A DNA stretch of 64,000 bases from Sphingomonadaceae bacterium (GTDB lineage Bacteria; Pseudomonadota; Alphaproteobacteria; Sphingomonadales; Sphingomonadaceae): NCBI GenBank assembly GCA_027533105.1, contig JAPZTW010000002.1, forward strand, positions 124,001 to 188,000. Reading direction: 5' to 3'. The number at the start of each line of letters is the position of its first letter. The stretch's first letter is position 1. This document shows, one piece after another, positions 34,519 to 42,586 of the stretch. Under the pieces are notes generated by a model, which made no database searches, was not told the DNA's origin, and saw nothing but the letters and a program-made list of their open reading frames with translations. Both the position numbers and the translations under genes were made by a program.

Positions 34519-35895
34519 GTGAGCGAACCGCAATCCCCCGGCCCGGCCGCGTCGGCCGCCCTGCCCCGCCCCCGCCCGCTGCACGCGCGGCTGCTGCTGG
34601 CCCTGCTGGCCCTGGCCGCCGCTGCGCTGTACCTGCCGGGGCTGGACCGGATCCGCGCCTCGATCTGGGATGAGGCCTATTACCTCTCCACCTCGGCCCG
34701 CTATGCCGAAGGGCAAGCGCACTTCGCCGCGCATCCGCCGCTGGGCACCATGCTGATAGCGGTCGGCACCGTCCTGATCGCGGACAATGACCGGGTCGAC
34801 TGGAAGCCGCTGGGGGCCGAGCGCGCCGTGGCCGACAAGGCGATGCCCAAGCACTTCGACTGGGGCGGGATGCGAATCCTGCCCGCGCTGTTCGGGGTGG
34901 CCTGCATTGTGCTGTTCGGCGCCTTGCTGCTGGAACTGACCGGAAGCCTGATTGCGACCGCGCTGTTTTCCGCCCTGCTGCTGTTCGACACGGCGATCGC
35001 GGTACAGGTGCGCAGCGCCCAGCTTGATGCCTTCCAGCTCGCCTTCGTGATCGGGGCCATGTGGGCGCTGCTCCGGGCCTGGCGAACCGGCAGCTATCTG
35101 GAGCTGTTCGCTTTTGGCGCGCTGGTGATGGCTGCCGCGCTGGTGCGGGCCAATGCCCTGATCCTGGGCCTGCTGGCCGTGCCGATCCTGTGGCGGCAAG
35201 TCGCCGCGCGCGACTGGGCGGCGTTGTGGCGCACCTGCCTGGCGGGCGGACTGGGCGCCGTGCTGGCGCTGGGCCTGACCCTGACCGCTTACCTTGCCGC
35301 CACCCCCAACCCGCCCGATCCGGCGACCGAGATGGGGCGGATGGACCTGCCGTTCTTCTCGCCCGATCAGCGTGCGGCCCAGGCCCGCGGCGCGCTCGAT
35401 CCGGCGCGCTATCCGGCGGCGGCGCGCGATATCGTGGCCTTTATGCAGCATGACCTGGCGATCATGCCGCCGACCGACGCGCACGGATCGCGCCCGTGGG
35501 AATGGCTGCTGGGGCGCGGCCTGATTGCCTATCGCTCGGACGTGGACGTCAATCCGCCCTGGGCGATCGGTCTGATTCCCAACGCAATAGTATGGCTGAT
35601 CGCGCTGGCTGGCGTCGTGGCCTGCGCCTTTCCGGGGCGGCTGCGCAACGATCCGCTGCGGGCGCTGCTGCTGGGCGGGTGGCTGATCACGCTGGGCGCG
35701 CTGCTGGCGCTCGACGGATCGCGGGTGCTCTATCTCTACCACTACTTCATCCCGCTACTGTTCGGCCTGGCCCTGGCCGCGCGGGAATGGTCAAGCGCCG
35801 GGCTGGGCTGGCGCCCGGCACTGGTCGTCGCGGTCCTCGCCGGTGCCTATGGCGCGCTGCGCCTGCCGATAGCCCTGGGCCTGCCGACCGGCTGA
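34519..35895 (+). CDS. PMT-type (GT39/ArnT-like) membrane glycosyltransferase
   Basis: A 458-residue polytopic membrane protein starting at GTG (34519), with GGAGGCGG immediately before. After a hydrophobic helix comes the acidic catalytic loop SIWDEAYYLSTSARY and then AHPPLGTMLIAVG, as in dolichyl-/undecaprenyl-phosphate-sugar transferases. A further eight or more hydrophobic helices follow, with a periplasmic loop around residues 270-350. It likely moves a sugar from a lipid carrier to protein or lipid on the outer face of the inner membrane; acceptor unknown. An intrinsic terminator follows at once. Confidence 0.82.
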   Translation: MSEPQSPGPAASAALPRPRPLHARLLLALLALAAAALYLPGLDRIRASIWDEAYYLSTSARYAEGQAHFAAHPPLGTMLIAVGTVLIADNDRVDWKPLGAERAVADKAMPKHFDWGGMRILPALFGVACIVLFGALLLELTGSLIATALFSALLLFDTAIAVQVRSAQLDAFQLAFVIGAMWALLRAWRTGSYLELFAFGALVMAAALVRANALILGLLAVPILWRQVAARDWAALWRTCLAGGLGAVLALGLTLTAYLAATPNPPDPATEMGRMDLPFFSPDQRAAQARGALDPARYPAAARDIVAFMQHDLAIMPPTDAHGSRPWEWLLGRGLIAYRSDVDVNPPWAIGLIPNAIVWLIALAGVVACAFPGRLRNDPLRALLLGGWLITLGALLALDGSRVLYLYHYFIPLLFGLALAAREWSSAGLGWRPALVVAVLAGAYGALRLPIALGLPTG

Positions 35896-35904
35896 GGACA
35901 ACAA

Positions 35905-35936
35905 AAAACCCCGCTGGCATGACCAGCGGGGTTTTT
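35905..35936. terminator. Bidirectional intrinsic terminator
   Basis: CCCCGCTGG (35909-35917), a five-base loop, CCAGCGGGG (35923-35931), flanked by AAAAAA on the left and TTTTT on the right. It ends the plus-strand glycosyltransferase and, read the other way, the minus-strand tRNA-Arg. The right T-run reaches the first base (35936) of the tRNA's CCA. Confidence 0.93.
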
Positions 35937-36012
35937 GGCGCGCCCGGAACGATTCGAACGTCCGACCCTCAGATTCGTAGTCTGATGCTCTATCCAGCTG
36001 AGCTACGGGCGC
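35936..36012 (-). tRNA. tRNA-Arg (anticodon ACG)
   Basis: Minus strand: GCGCCCG acceptor 5' strand (36012-36006) pairs with CGGGCGC (35946-35940), then G and an encoded CCA (35938-35936). The D arm is AGCTCAGCTGGATAGAGC, the anticodon arm CAGACTACGAATCTG with ACG (read as ICG), and the T-loop GTTCGAATC. The 77-base gene abuts the terminator. Confidence 0.97.
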
Positions 36013-36057
36013 GTTGGAGAGGCGCACATAGGCAGGTCGTTCGCGCTTGGCAAGCGG

Positions 36058-36462
36058 CTAAATCACCTTTTGCAACGCCTTGGCCAGCGGCACGTCCAGC
36101 GGCGGCATGGGCAGGTCCGGCAGGGCTTCGGCATGGGTCCAGGCCAGCCCCGCGCCGACCAGGCAGCGCGGCGCACCCTGCCAGCGCCGGCAGGTGTAAA
36201 GGTTCAGGACATAGGGGTTGCCGGGCAGTTCCGCGCGGGCCAGCCAGGTCAGGTCGGCCGGATCGACCGTGATCCCCAGTTCCTCTGCCAGTTCCCGAAC
36301 AAGCGCGGATTCGGGGGTTTCGGCGGGATCAACCTTGCCCCCGGGAAATTCCCATAAGCCACCTTCAGCCCCGTCATGGCGGCGCTGGTGCATCAGCACG
36401 CGGCCCTGGTGATCGATCAGCGCCGCAGCAACCACCGGAATTGCTGTCGGATTTTTTTGCAT
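36058..36462 (-). CDS. mutT: (d)NTP pyrophosphohydrolase MutT family (8-oxo-dGTP diphosphatase)
   Basis: Nudix hydrolase of 134 residues that likely clears oxidised guanine nucleotides. The Nudix box is complete: GGKVDPAETPESALVREL followed by AEELGI, preceded by HDGAEGGLWEFPG as in MutT. The ATG at 36462 (MQKNPTAIPVVAAALID) is chosen since the family begins at this strand; the frame stays open upstream but runs into the pilin promoter region. It is divergent from the first Flp pilin gene. Confidence 0.9.
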   Translation of the reverse strand: MQKNPTAIPVVAAALIDHQGRVLMHQRRHDGAEGGLWEFPGGKVDPAETPESALVRELAEELGITVDPADLTWLARAELPGNPYVLNLYTCRRWQGAPRCLVGAGLAWTHAEALPDLPMPPLDVPLAKALQKVI

Positions 36463-36543
36463 CGTCAACAAGTCCTTAAACCATTCCTTAGGGATGATCT
36501 GCGAAAGACCACGAATTGCCCGCATCGTTTGCGAGGGAGAGCC

Positions 36544-36738
36544 ATGAAGATCGCAATACTGAAGCGGCTGATCCGTGACCAACAGGGCACCTCTGCCCTG
36601 GAGATGGGTCTGATTGCCTGCCTGATCGTGATTGCCATGTTCTCGGCCCTGCAAGGCTTCGCGAACGAAAACGACCGCACCTGGAATGCGATCTCCAGCA
36701 AGGTGTCGCAAGCCTCGCAAAAGGCAAACGCGGGTTAA
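36544..36738 (+). CDS. Flp/Fap-type pilin component (divergent copy)
   Basis: A 64-residue type IVb pilin-like protein. A basic leader (MKIAILKRLIRDQQG) is followed by TSALEMGLIACLIVIAMFSA, the hydrophobic N-terminal helix with Glu5 of the mature pilin. Prepilin cleavage is expected after Gly15. Thr-Ser replace the usual Ala-Thr after the Gly and Met replaces Tyr after the Glu, so it is less canonical than the next copy and may be a minor pilin. GGGAGAG precedes the ATG. No tad assembly genes are in the window. Confidence 0.82.
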   Translation: MKIAILKRLIRDQQGTSALEMGLIACLIVIAMFSALQGFANENDRTWNAISSKVSQASQKANAG

Positions 36739-36749
36739 ACATTTTTCAA
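36735..36749 (+). promoter_or_regulatory. CtrA-like site between the two pilin genes
   Basis: TTAA (36735-36738), seven bases, TCAA (36746-36749) matches the CtrA consensus TTAA-N7-TTAA with one mismatch, upstream of the second pilin. Pilin genes are CtrA targets in Caulobacter; binding here is not shown. Confidence 0.3.
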
Positions 36750-36834
36750 GACTTTACCCTTAGCCCGGTGATTGCTCGATCCGGGTAACAGGGAAAGAGA
36801 CGGGTACTTTGAGACTGCCAACAGGAGACTGACC

Positions 36835-37017
36835 ATGAAGTTCATCAACAAGCTGTTCCGTGACGAAGCTGGTGCCACCGCCATCGAATACGGCCTGATC
36901 GCCGCCCTCATCGCCGTTGCCGCGATCACCGCGATGCAGGGCCTGGGCAACGAACTGCAGACCACCTTCAACACCACCTCGGGTGCGATGTCGACCGCGA
37001 ACGCTTCGGCCGCGTAA
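36835..37017 (+). CDS. Flp family type IVb pilin (major type)
   Basis: A 60-residue prepilin: leader MKFINKLFRDEAG, cleavage after Gly13, then ATAIEYGLIAALIAVAAITA, the highly conserved Flp motif with Glu and Tyr at mature positions 5 and 6. The tail is short and Thr/Ser/Ala-rich. ACAGGAGACTGACC gives a strong ribosome-binding site. A stable terminator follows 30 bases after the stop. It would build Tad-type adhesive pili with machinery encoded elsewhere. Confidence 0.93.
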   Translation: MKFINKLFRDEAGATAIEYGLIAALIAVAAITAMQGLGNELQTTFNTTSGAMSTANASAA

Positions 37018-37046
37018 TCGACCCGTCCGGGAACCGACAAAGATCA

Positions 37047-37076
37047 GGGGCGGCAGGGAAACCTGCCGCCCCTTTT
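37047..37076 (+). terminator. Intrinsic terminator after the Flp pilin gene
   Basis: GGGGCGGCAGG (37047-37057), tetraloop GAAA, CCTGCCGCCCC (37062-37072), then TTTT. An 11-bp perfect stem; it separates the pilin gene from the convergent M48 peptidase. Confidence 0.93.
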
Positions 37077-37104
37077 CGCTTGTGCGACTGGAAAACGCTG
37101 AAAA

Positions 37105-38592
37105 TCAGTAAGTAACCAGCTTGACCTTCTGCCCCGGCACCAGCCGGCTCGATGCGGTCAGGCCGTTCAGCACCAGGAACCGGTCAAGCGGCGCGTCGCT
37201 AAAGGCCATCCGCTGACCCAGTGATTGTACGGTGTCGCCCGCCTTGACAGTCACCAGGGTCAGTTTGCGCGGCTTGATTGCCGCGGCCTCGCTGTCCGAG
37301 ATCCGCCGCAGCGAGCGGTACATCGGATCGAACACCGCCGCGCCGCCGGCAGCGGCGATGGTGACGAAGTGATAGGCCTGATCGCGGGCGAATTCATAAG
37401 CGAAGACCGTCACGTCAACCGTGCTGCTGCCGGTATTCACCCGCGTGGTGGCATAGGCGGCGGGCAGGCCGTTGATCGTGGTGCGGCCGATCGGGCCGGG
37501 ATCGATCCGCGACTGGCCCTGTTCGGTCAGCCCGTCGAACACGGCACGGACATAGCTGTCGAGATCGCCCGAAAAGGGCCCCGTGGAGAACTGGCCGCGC
37601 CCCGACTGGCCATTGATTGCCACGGCGCGGGTCCCGTTCATCATGTAGAACCCGGCCGGTGCCTCATAAGCGAGCCTGAGGTCGGGGTGGGTAAACCGGC
37701 GACCATCGACGATCCCCTGCTTGGGATCGTCGCCATAAGTCATGCCCGAAATCCGGCCCAGGAAGATGTCGCGATTCGTCACGCCACTTGGGCTGGTCCC
37801 GGCCCGGGCCAGCGCCGCCCGCACGCGCGAGGCGGGATCCGGGTGAGTCGAGGCCCATTCGGGCACCTTGGTGCTTGATCCCATCAGCCGCGCATCGAGC
37901 GCGTTCTGGTTCGCGAGCGATTGCAGGACAGTGCCCATCGCCCGCGGATCGTAGCCCGCCCGGCGCAGGTATTCGACGCCAAGGTTATCGGATTCGGTTT
38001 CCTGGCTGCGCGAATAGCGCAGGGTCAGCAGCTGCGATCCTTGCAAAAAGCCGCGCTGGACCACCTGGCCGACCTGGCTGTTGCCCAGCAGCACGCCCGA
38101 CAGCACCGCGCCCAGCACGCCGACCACGGCATTGCGGGTCGCCGCGCTTTGCCGCTTGCGGCCATGCTGGGCCGCGACATGGCCAACCTCGTGCCCCAGC
38201 ACGGCCGCCAGCTCTGCCTCGCTGTTCATCAGCGCCACCAGCTGGCGGGTGACATAGACATAGCCACCGGGGATGGCGAAGGCGTTGTTGACCGGCGAGT
38301 TCAGCAGGGTGACGGTGAAATCGTTGCGGGCATTGCTGAGGCCGGACTGGACCGCGATGGTCTTGCCCACGGTCTCGACATAGGCGGCCTGCGTCCCGGT
38401 TTCCGCGCCGCCGAATTCGGCCAGCAGCTGGGGATGCGCCTTGGCCCCTTCGGCCTTGTCCTTCTCGCTGATCGACTGGACCGGCGCCGCGCCTGTCTGG
38501 GCCACGCCCACCTCGCCCGGCAGGACCACCAGTCCCGCAACCAGGGCCGCGCCCGCCAGGAAACGGACACGATGACGGAACATCTGGTTCAT
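37105..38592 (-). CDS. Secreted M48-family zinc metallopeptidase with C-terminal LysM-like domain
   Basis: A 495-residue exported protein. A signal peptide (FLAGAALVAGLVVLPGEVGVA) is followed by the M48 domain with HEVGH in AVLGHEVGHVAAQHG and the downstream Glu region RSQETESDNLGVEYLRRAGY. A middle domain of unknown role (about 290-430) precedes VTVKAGDTVQSLGQRMAFSD ... VLNGL ... LVPGQKVKLV, a LysM-type repeat. It resembles BepA/YfgC-class periplasmic proteases that clear stalled outer-membrane proteins; the LysM would tether it to peptidoglycan. Confidence 0.9.
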   Translation of the reverse strand: MNQMFRHRVRFLAGAALVAGLVVLPGEVGVAQTGAAPVQSISEKDKAEGAKAHPQLLAEFGGAETGTQAAYVETVGKTIAVQSGLSNARNDFTVTLLNSPVNNAFAIPGGYVYVTRQLVALMNSEAELAAVLGHEVGHVAAQHGRKRQSAATRNAVVGVLGAVLSGVLLGNSQVGQVVQRGFLQGSQLLTLRYSRSQETESDNLGVEYLRRAGYDPRAMGTVLQSLANQNALDARLMGSSTKVPEWASTHPDPASRVRAALARAGTSPSGVTNRDIFLGRISGMTYGDDPKQGIVDGRRFTHPDLRLAYEAPAGFYMMNGTRAVAINGQSGRGQFSTGPFSGDLDSYVRAVFDGLTEQGQSRIDPGPIGRTTINGLPAAYATTRVNTGSSTVDVTVFAYEFARDQAYHFVTIAAAGGAAVFDPMYRSLRRISDSEAAAIKPRKLTLVTVKAGDTVQSLGQRMAFSDAPLDRFLVLNGLTASSRLVPGQKVKLVTY

Positions 38593-38669
38593 CGAAGGGC
38601 TCCTCTCGCTCGGCCGATCTGACCGAGGGCAAGGCTAGGCCCATGGCAAGCGCTTGAAAAGCCCCGTCG

Positions 38670-39629
38670 CTACGCTTCACCGATGCGCAGGAACCGCTCT
38701 TCGCGCAGGGCCTTGAGCTTGGCCGGGCTGTGCTTGCCCAGCGCGTCCAGCTCCTCGCCGATGGCCTTGACCAGCGCGGCGATCGCCCGGTCGGGTGCGC
38801 GGTGCGCCCCGCCTACCGGCTCCTTCACGATCCGGTCGATCACGCCCAGCGCCAAGAGGTCCTGGGCAGTCACCTTCATCGCCTCGGCCGCATCGGCCGC
38901 CTTTTCCGAGGTACGCCACAGGATCGAGGCGCAGCCTTCGGGCGAGATCACCGAATAGACCGCATGTTCGAACATCAGCACTCGCTCGGCACTGGCCAGC
39001 GCGACTGCCCCGCCCGAGCCGCCCTCACCGACGATCACGGCCACCATCGGCACGTCCAGCGCCAGGCAGGCTTCCGTCGAGCGGGCGATGGCTTCGGCCT
39101 GGCCACGTTCCTCGGCCTCGATCCCCGGAAAGGCGCCAGAGGTATCGACCAGCGTCACCACCGGCAGCTTGAAGCGGCTGGCCAGTTCCATCAGGCGGAT
39201 CGCCTTGCGATAGCCTTCGGGCTTGCCCATGCCGAAATTGTGCTTGATCCTGCTTTGCGTGTCGTGGCCCTTCTCGTGCCCGATCAGCATCACGCGCGGG
39301 CCATCGCCATTGGTGCCCAGCCGGGCAAACCCGCCGATGATCGCCTGGTCCTCGCCAAAGCAGCGGTCCCCGCCCAGCGGCACGAAATCGCTGAAGCCCT
39401 GGGCCACGAAATCGCGGAAGTGCGGGCGCATCGGATGGCGCGCCACCTGGGTCTTCTGCCAGGGGGTCAGCGCGGCATAGGTGCTGGCAAGCAGGTCGGC
39501 GCTCTTGGTTTCAAGACGGCGCAGTTCGGACGAAATGTCCACATCGCCGGTGCTGGCCGTTTCGCGCAGTTCGGCGATCCGGGCTTCCAGCGCCGCGACG
39601 GGCTTTTCGAACTCCAGGTACGAGATCAT
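38670..39629 (-). CDS. accA: Acetyl-CoA carboxylase carboxyltransferase subunit alpha
   Basis: Half of the carboxyltransferase that makes malonyl-CoA for fatty-acid synthesis. The 319-residue product begins MISYLEFEKPVAALEARIAE and has HPMRPHFRDFV, GGFARLGTNGDGPRVMLIGH-like sequence (seen as GFARLGTNGDGPRVMLIGHE), the oxyanion region EGGSGGAVALASAERVLM and SVISPEGCASILW. The ATG at 39629 is the family start; upstream in-frame sequence belongs to xerD in another frame. It starts 10 bases after the xerD stop. Confidence 0.96.
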   Translation of the reverse strand: MISYLEFEKPVAALEARIAELRETASTGDVDISSELRRLETKSADLLASTYAALTPWQKTQVARHPMRPHFRDFVAQGFSDFVPLGGDRCFGEDQAIIGGFARLGTNGDGPRVMLIGHEKGHDTQSRIKHNFGMGKPEGYRKAIRLMELASRFKLPVVTLVDTSGAFPGIEAEERGQAEAIARSTEACLALDVPMVAVIVGEGGSGGAVALASAERVLMFEHAVYSVISPEGCASILWRTSEKAADAAEAMKVTAQDLLALGVIDRIVKEPVGGAHRAPDRAIAALVKAIGEELDALGKHSPAKLKALREERFLRIGEA

Positions 39630-39639
39630 GCCCCGTGCG

Positions 39640-40542
39640 CTAGCCCGCCCGGCGGCGTTGGGCAAGGGGATGCCGCGCGTTGACCAGTTCGACCAGTCGC
39701 GCCCCATCGACATGGGTATAAATCTGCGTCGTTGCGATATCGGCGTGGCCGAGCAGCGTTTGCAGCACGCGCAGGTCGGCTCCGCCTTCCAGCAGATGCG
39801 TGGCAAAGGCGTGGCGCAGCACGTGCGGGCTGACCTTTTCGGGATCAATCCCGGCGCGACCGGCAAGGGCGCGCAGCAACTGGAACAGCCGCACGCGGGT
39901 CAGGTGGCCGGACTGCCCGGTCGAAGGGAACAGCAGGCGGCCCTTATCGCCCCGCACCGCCAGCCAGCGCGACAGCGCCTGCCGCGCCCGGGTGCTGACG
40001 GGCACCAGCCGCTGCTGCCCTCCCTTGCCGGTAATCGTCAGGAACGGCGCATCGCGCGGCACGGCCGCCAAAGGCAGCGAGACCAGTTCGGTCGCGCGCA
40101 GGCCCGAGCCATAGAGCAGTTCCAGCAGGGTCAGCAGCCGCACCGCCTCGGGCCGGTCAGCCGCCGCTTCCGCCTCGGCCGTGGCGAACAGCGCCTCGAC
40201 CTCGGCGTGGGACAGGATCCGGGGCAGCGGCCTGCGGCTGCGCGGGCGCGGCAGGGCGGGCGATGGATCGTCGGCCCGCCAGTGCTCGTCGACCAGGAAG
40301 CCGAAGCACTGACGCAGGGCCGAACAGCGCCGCGCCAGGCTGGACGGAGCGAGGGTGGCCCAATGCTGTGCCAGCCGTTCGACCCCCGCGCGGTCGGCTC
40401 CGGCCAGCGGACCGATCAGCGCCTCGGTCGCGGCCAGGTCGCGGGTATAGGCAGCGAGCGTATTGGCCGCGGCCCCGCGTTCGGCGGCCAGCATGGCCAG
40501 GAAGGCCTGCGCCCCGGCGGAAAGGGGATCAGGCCCTGGCAA
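39640..40542 (-). CDS. xerD: Tyrosine recombinase XerD
   Basis: Site-specific recombinase that with XerC resolves chromosome dimers at dif. The 300-residue length is typical. The catalytic residues are in GSGLRATELVSL (Arg I), HVLRHAFATHLLEGGADLR (His and Arg II) and LLGHADIATTQIYTHV (His III and nucleophilic Tyr). A core-binding SAM-like N-terminus precedes. It overlaps the preceding gene by 14 bases; the accA-xerD | aroK-aroB neighbourhood is common in alphaproteobacteria and argues for XerD rather than a phage integrase. Confidence 0.92.
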   Translation of the reverse strand: MPGPDPLSAGAQAFLAMLAAERGAAANTLAAYTRDLAATEALIGPLAGADRAGVERLAQHWATLAPSSLARRCSALRQCFGFLVDEHWRADDPSPALPRPRSRRPLPRILSHAEVEALFATAEAEAAADRPEAVRLLTLLELLYGSGLRATELVSLPLAAVPRDAPFLTITGKGGQQRLVPVSTRARQALSRWLAVRGDKGRLLFPSTGQSGHLTRVRLFQLLRALAGRAGIDPEKVSPHVLRHAFATHLLEGGADLRVLQTLLGHADIATTQIYTHVDGARLVELVNARHPLAQRRRAG

Positions 40543-42376
40543 CGGCCTCGGCAGCGATCATCCGCGCCTCGGCGGAAAGACCGACGCGATTCAGCGCCGA
40601 AACGATGTGGTAGAGATGGACGCTGGTCATCTTGTCCCAGCCATCGCCCTGCATGCCCAGGCCAGCCAGCAGCACCACCAGCACGGGGTTATTGGCATCG
40701 GCCGCCTGCGTGATCAGCCGGGTCCAGCGGGTCTGGCGGTTGAGATCGATTTCGACCTTGTCGGCAAAGTCGGCCACGGCGCCCTGCTCCACGCGGCCCA
40801 GCGCGGCGAGGCCCGCCAGCAGGAAGCGTGACTTGCGGTAATTGTCGCTCTCGTCATTGCCATAGAACGAATCGAGCGCGCTGCCCGGCACCGGGGTGGG
40901 CCGCACCGGAGCGGCCAGCACCAGCTGCGCCCAGGCGAGTGACCCCACATCGGCCTGTTCGGCCCAGCGCAGCGCGTTGCCATCCAGCCCGGCGGCCAGC
41001 ATCGAGGCGATCAGGTCGGCGCTCTGGTCGGCAAAGGCGCTGCCCGGCGGCATGCGCGCGGCGGCATAGGCGGTCAGCACCTGGCGCGAATAGCGCACCT
41101 GCGGGCTGTCAGCCCCGTCCCACAACTGGCTGATGGCGGCCATCCGGGCGTCAGGCGTTTCCCCGGTATAGGCGGTGCGCAGCAGGGCGGCGCGATCGGC
41201 CCATTCGCCGGTAATGTCTTCCTGGGCATAGATCTGGCCATAAAGGTCGACCATCGCCGCGCTGGACAGGATGCCCAGGCCAGCGGCCCGGTCCGCCCCG
41301 GCCGCGCGCGTGGTCAGCGGCAGCATCGGCGCGGTGGCAGAGGCCAGCGTATAGCGCAGCGGCGCATTGCGCAGCAGCTCCGCCGGGGGTTCAAGCCCGA
41401 CGGCAATGGTGAAGGCATAACGCCAGGGGTTGAGCTCGTTGACGCCATCCCATTCGATCGTCACCGCCCGGCGCGCAGAGCCGGCCGCCCCGGCGTATTT
41501 CTGGGCCAGCAGCATGTCGATCTTGGGCCAGACCTTGCCGCCCTCCATCCGGTCGAGCGCGGCCATCGCCGCGGCGCCATCGCCCGAGAAGGCCTGGCAG
41601 ACGGTGCGCAGCACCCGCCATTCGGCATCCTTGCGCGCTCCGCCCAGGACCGAGGTCACCGGGCAGATTCCGGTCACATCCGCAGTAAAGGCATAGGCAT
41701 CCAGCGCGGCGCGGGTCAGGACATCGGTATAGTTCCCGGCATCGACATCCTGGACCAGGGCCCGGGCCGCCTCGCCCTCGCCCATCCGCACCAGCAGCGC
41801 GGCGCGCAGACCGGCAAAGTCGGCCGGGTTCATCCCCGCCGGGGCATCCAGCCGCGAGGCCAGCGCGCGGCGGAGCAGGATATGTCCCCAGCGCGAAACG
41901 AGCGGCCCCTTGTTGCCATCCAGTGTCGCCTTAACCAGCGCCGCGTTCTGCCGCGCGAGCGATCCGGCCGGCAGCCCGCCCTCGTAACTGGCCAGCACGC
42001 CCACCTGCCGCAGCGAGCGGCGCGCGGCGGCGGGCATGTCGGACCGGGGCTTCAGGCCCAGCAGCTCGTCCAGCTGCTCGGGCGACATGGCCTCAAGCTC
42101 TTGCAGGGTTGGCAGCTTGACGCCGGCTGGCAGGGCGGCTGCCGTGCCCGGCACGGCCTGGACCACGGGAACCGAGACCGATCCGGCGGGCGTGGCGGCA
42201 TTTCCGCCCCGCGTTACCGTGGGGGTTGCGGCCGGGCTCGCGGCGCGGGTGGCGCTGGGCCGGGGCCGGTCAAAGCCGGGCGGCAGCAGCGATTCCGGCG
42301 CGTCCTGGGCCACGACCAGCGCCGATGACAGCGCCAGCACGGTACCACCGGCCAGCAGGATCAGGTTGCGCTTCAT
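40529..42376 (-). CDS. Large exported protein of unknown function
   Basis: A 615-residue protein with a signal peptide (MKRNLILLAGGTVLALSSAL, cleavage near VVA-QD). A Pro/Ala/Thr-rich low-complexity stretch spans about residues 25-95. The long Ala/Leu-rich remainder (about 100-615) is probably an all-helical, repeat-like (TPR/SEL1-type) solenoid. No catalytic motif seen. Two Cys (GICPVTS, RTVCQAF) occur in the middle. It is translationally coupled to the small membrane protein upstream (ATGA) and to xerD downstream (14-base overlap). It looks like a conserved sphingomonad hypothetical; periplasmic location is inferred. Confidence 0.75.
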   Translation of the reverse strand: MKRNLILLAGGTVLALSSALVVAQDAPESLLPPGFDRPRPSATRAASPAATPTVTRGGNAATPAGSVSVPVVQAVPGTAAALPAGVKLPTLQELEAMSPEQLDELLGLKPRSDMPAAARRSLRQVGVLASYEGGLPAGSLARQNAALVKATLDGNKGPLVSRWGHILLRRALASRLDAPAGMNPADFAGLRAALLVRMGEGEAARALVQDVDAGNYTDVLTRAALDAYAFTADVTGICPVTSVLGGARKDAEWRVLRTVCQAFSGDGAAAMAALDRMEGGKVWPKIDMLLAQKYAGAAGSARRAVTIEWDGVNELNPWRYAFTIAVGLEPPAELLRNAPLRYTLASATAPMLPLTTRAAGADRAAGLGILSSAAMVDLYGQIYAQEDITGEWADRAALLRTAYTGETPDARMAAISQLWDGADSPQVRYSRQVLTAYAAARMPPGSAFADQSADLIASMLAAGLDGNALRWAEQADVGSLAWAQLVLAAPVRPTPVPGSALDSFYGNDESDNYRKSRFLLAGLAALGRVEQGAVADFADKVEIDLNRQTRWTRLITQAADANNPVLVVLLAGLGMQGDGWDKMTSVHLYHIVSALNRVGLSAEARMIAAEAVARA

Positions 42377-42531
42377 CGCCGCATCTCCGGCAGGGTGACG
42401 GGTTCGGCAATCAGCCGCTGCGGCTCCTTCCCCGCATCCTGCCAGGCCAGCCCCAGCAGCACGGCCAGCGCCCCCAGCAGCACCGCTCCACCGATCAGCC
42501 CAGCCTTTCGCACCCTCACCGCCACACTCAT
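42373..42531 (-). CDS. Small single-pass membrane protein coupled to the 615-residue exported protein
   Basis: A 52-residue peptide: short basic N-terminus (MSVAVRVRKAG), one membrane helix (LIGGAVLLGALAVLLGLAW) and a 22-residue tail ending LPEMRR. The stop overlaps the next gene's start (ATGA), and GAAGGA stands just upstream of the ATG at 42531, both supporting a real gene. Function unknown; it may partner the exported protein. It is divergent from aroK with a 55-base gap. Confidence 0.68.
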   Translation of the reverse strand: MSVAVRVRKAGLIGGAVLLGALAVLLGLAWQDAGKEPQRLIAEPVTLPEMRR

Positions 42532-42586
42532 TCCTTCACGACCGATGCTTGCACACGCGGTTAGCCTATCTATAGGCAGGCCCGCA

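Noticed and set aside
39640..40542. Tyrosine recombinase as a phage or integron integrase
   Set aside because: Length, motif spacing and the accA/aroK neighbourhood fit chromosomal XerD; no prophage genes or attachment-site repeats are nearby.
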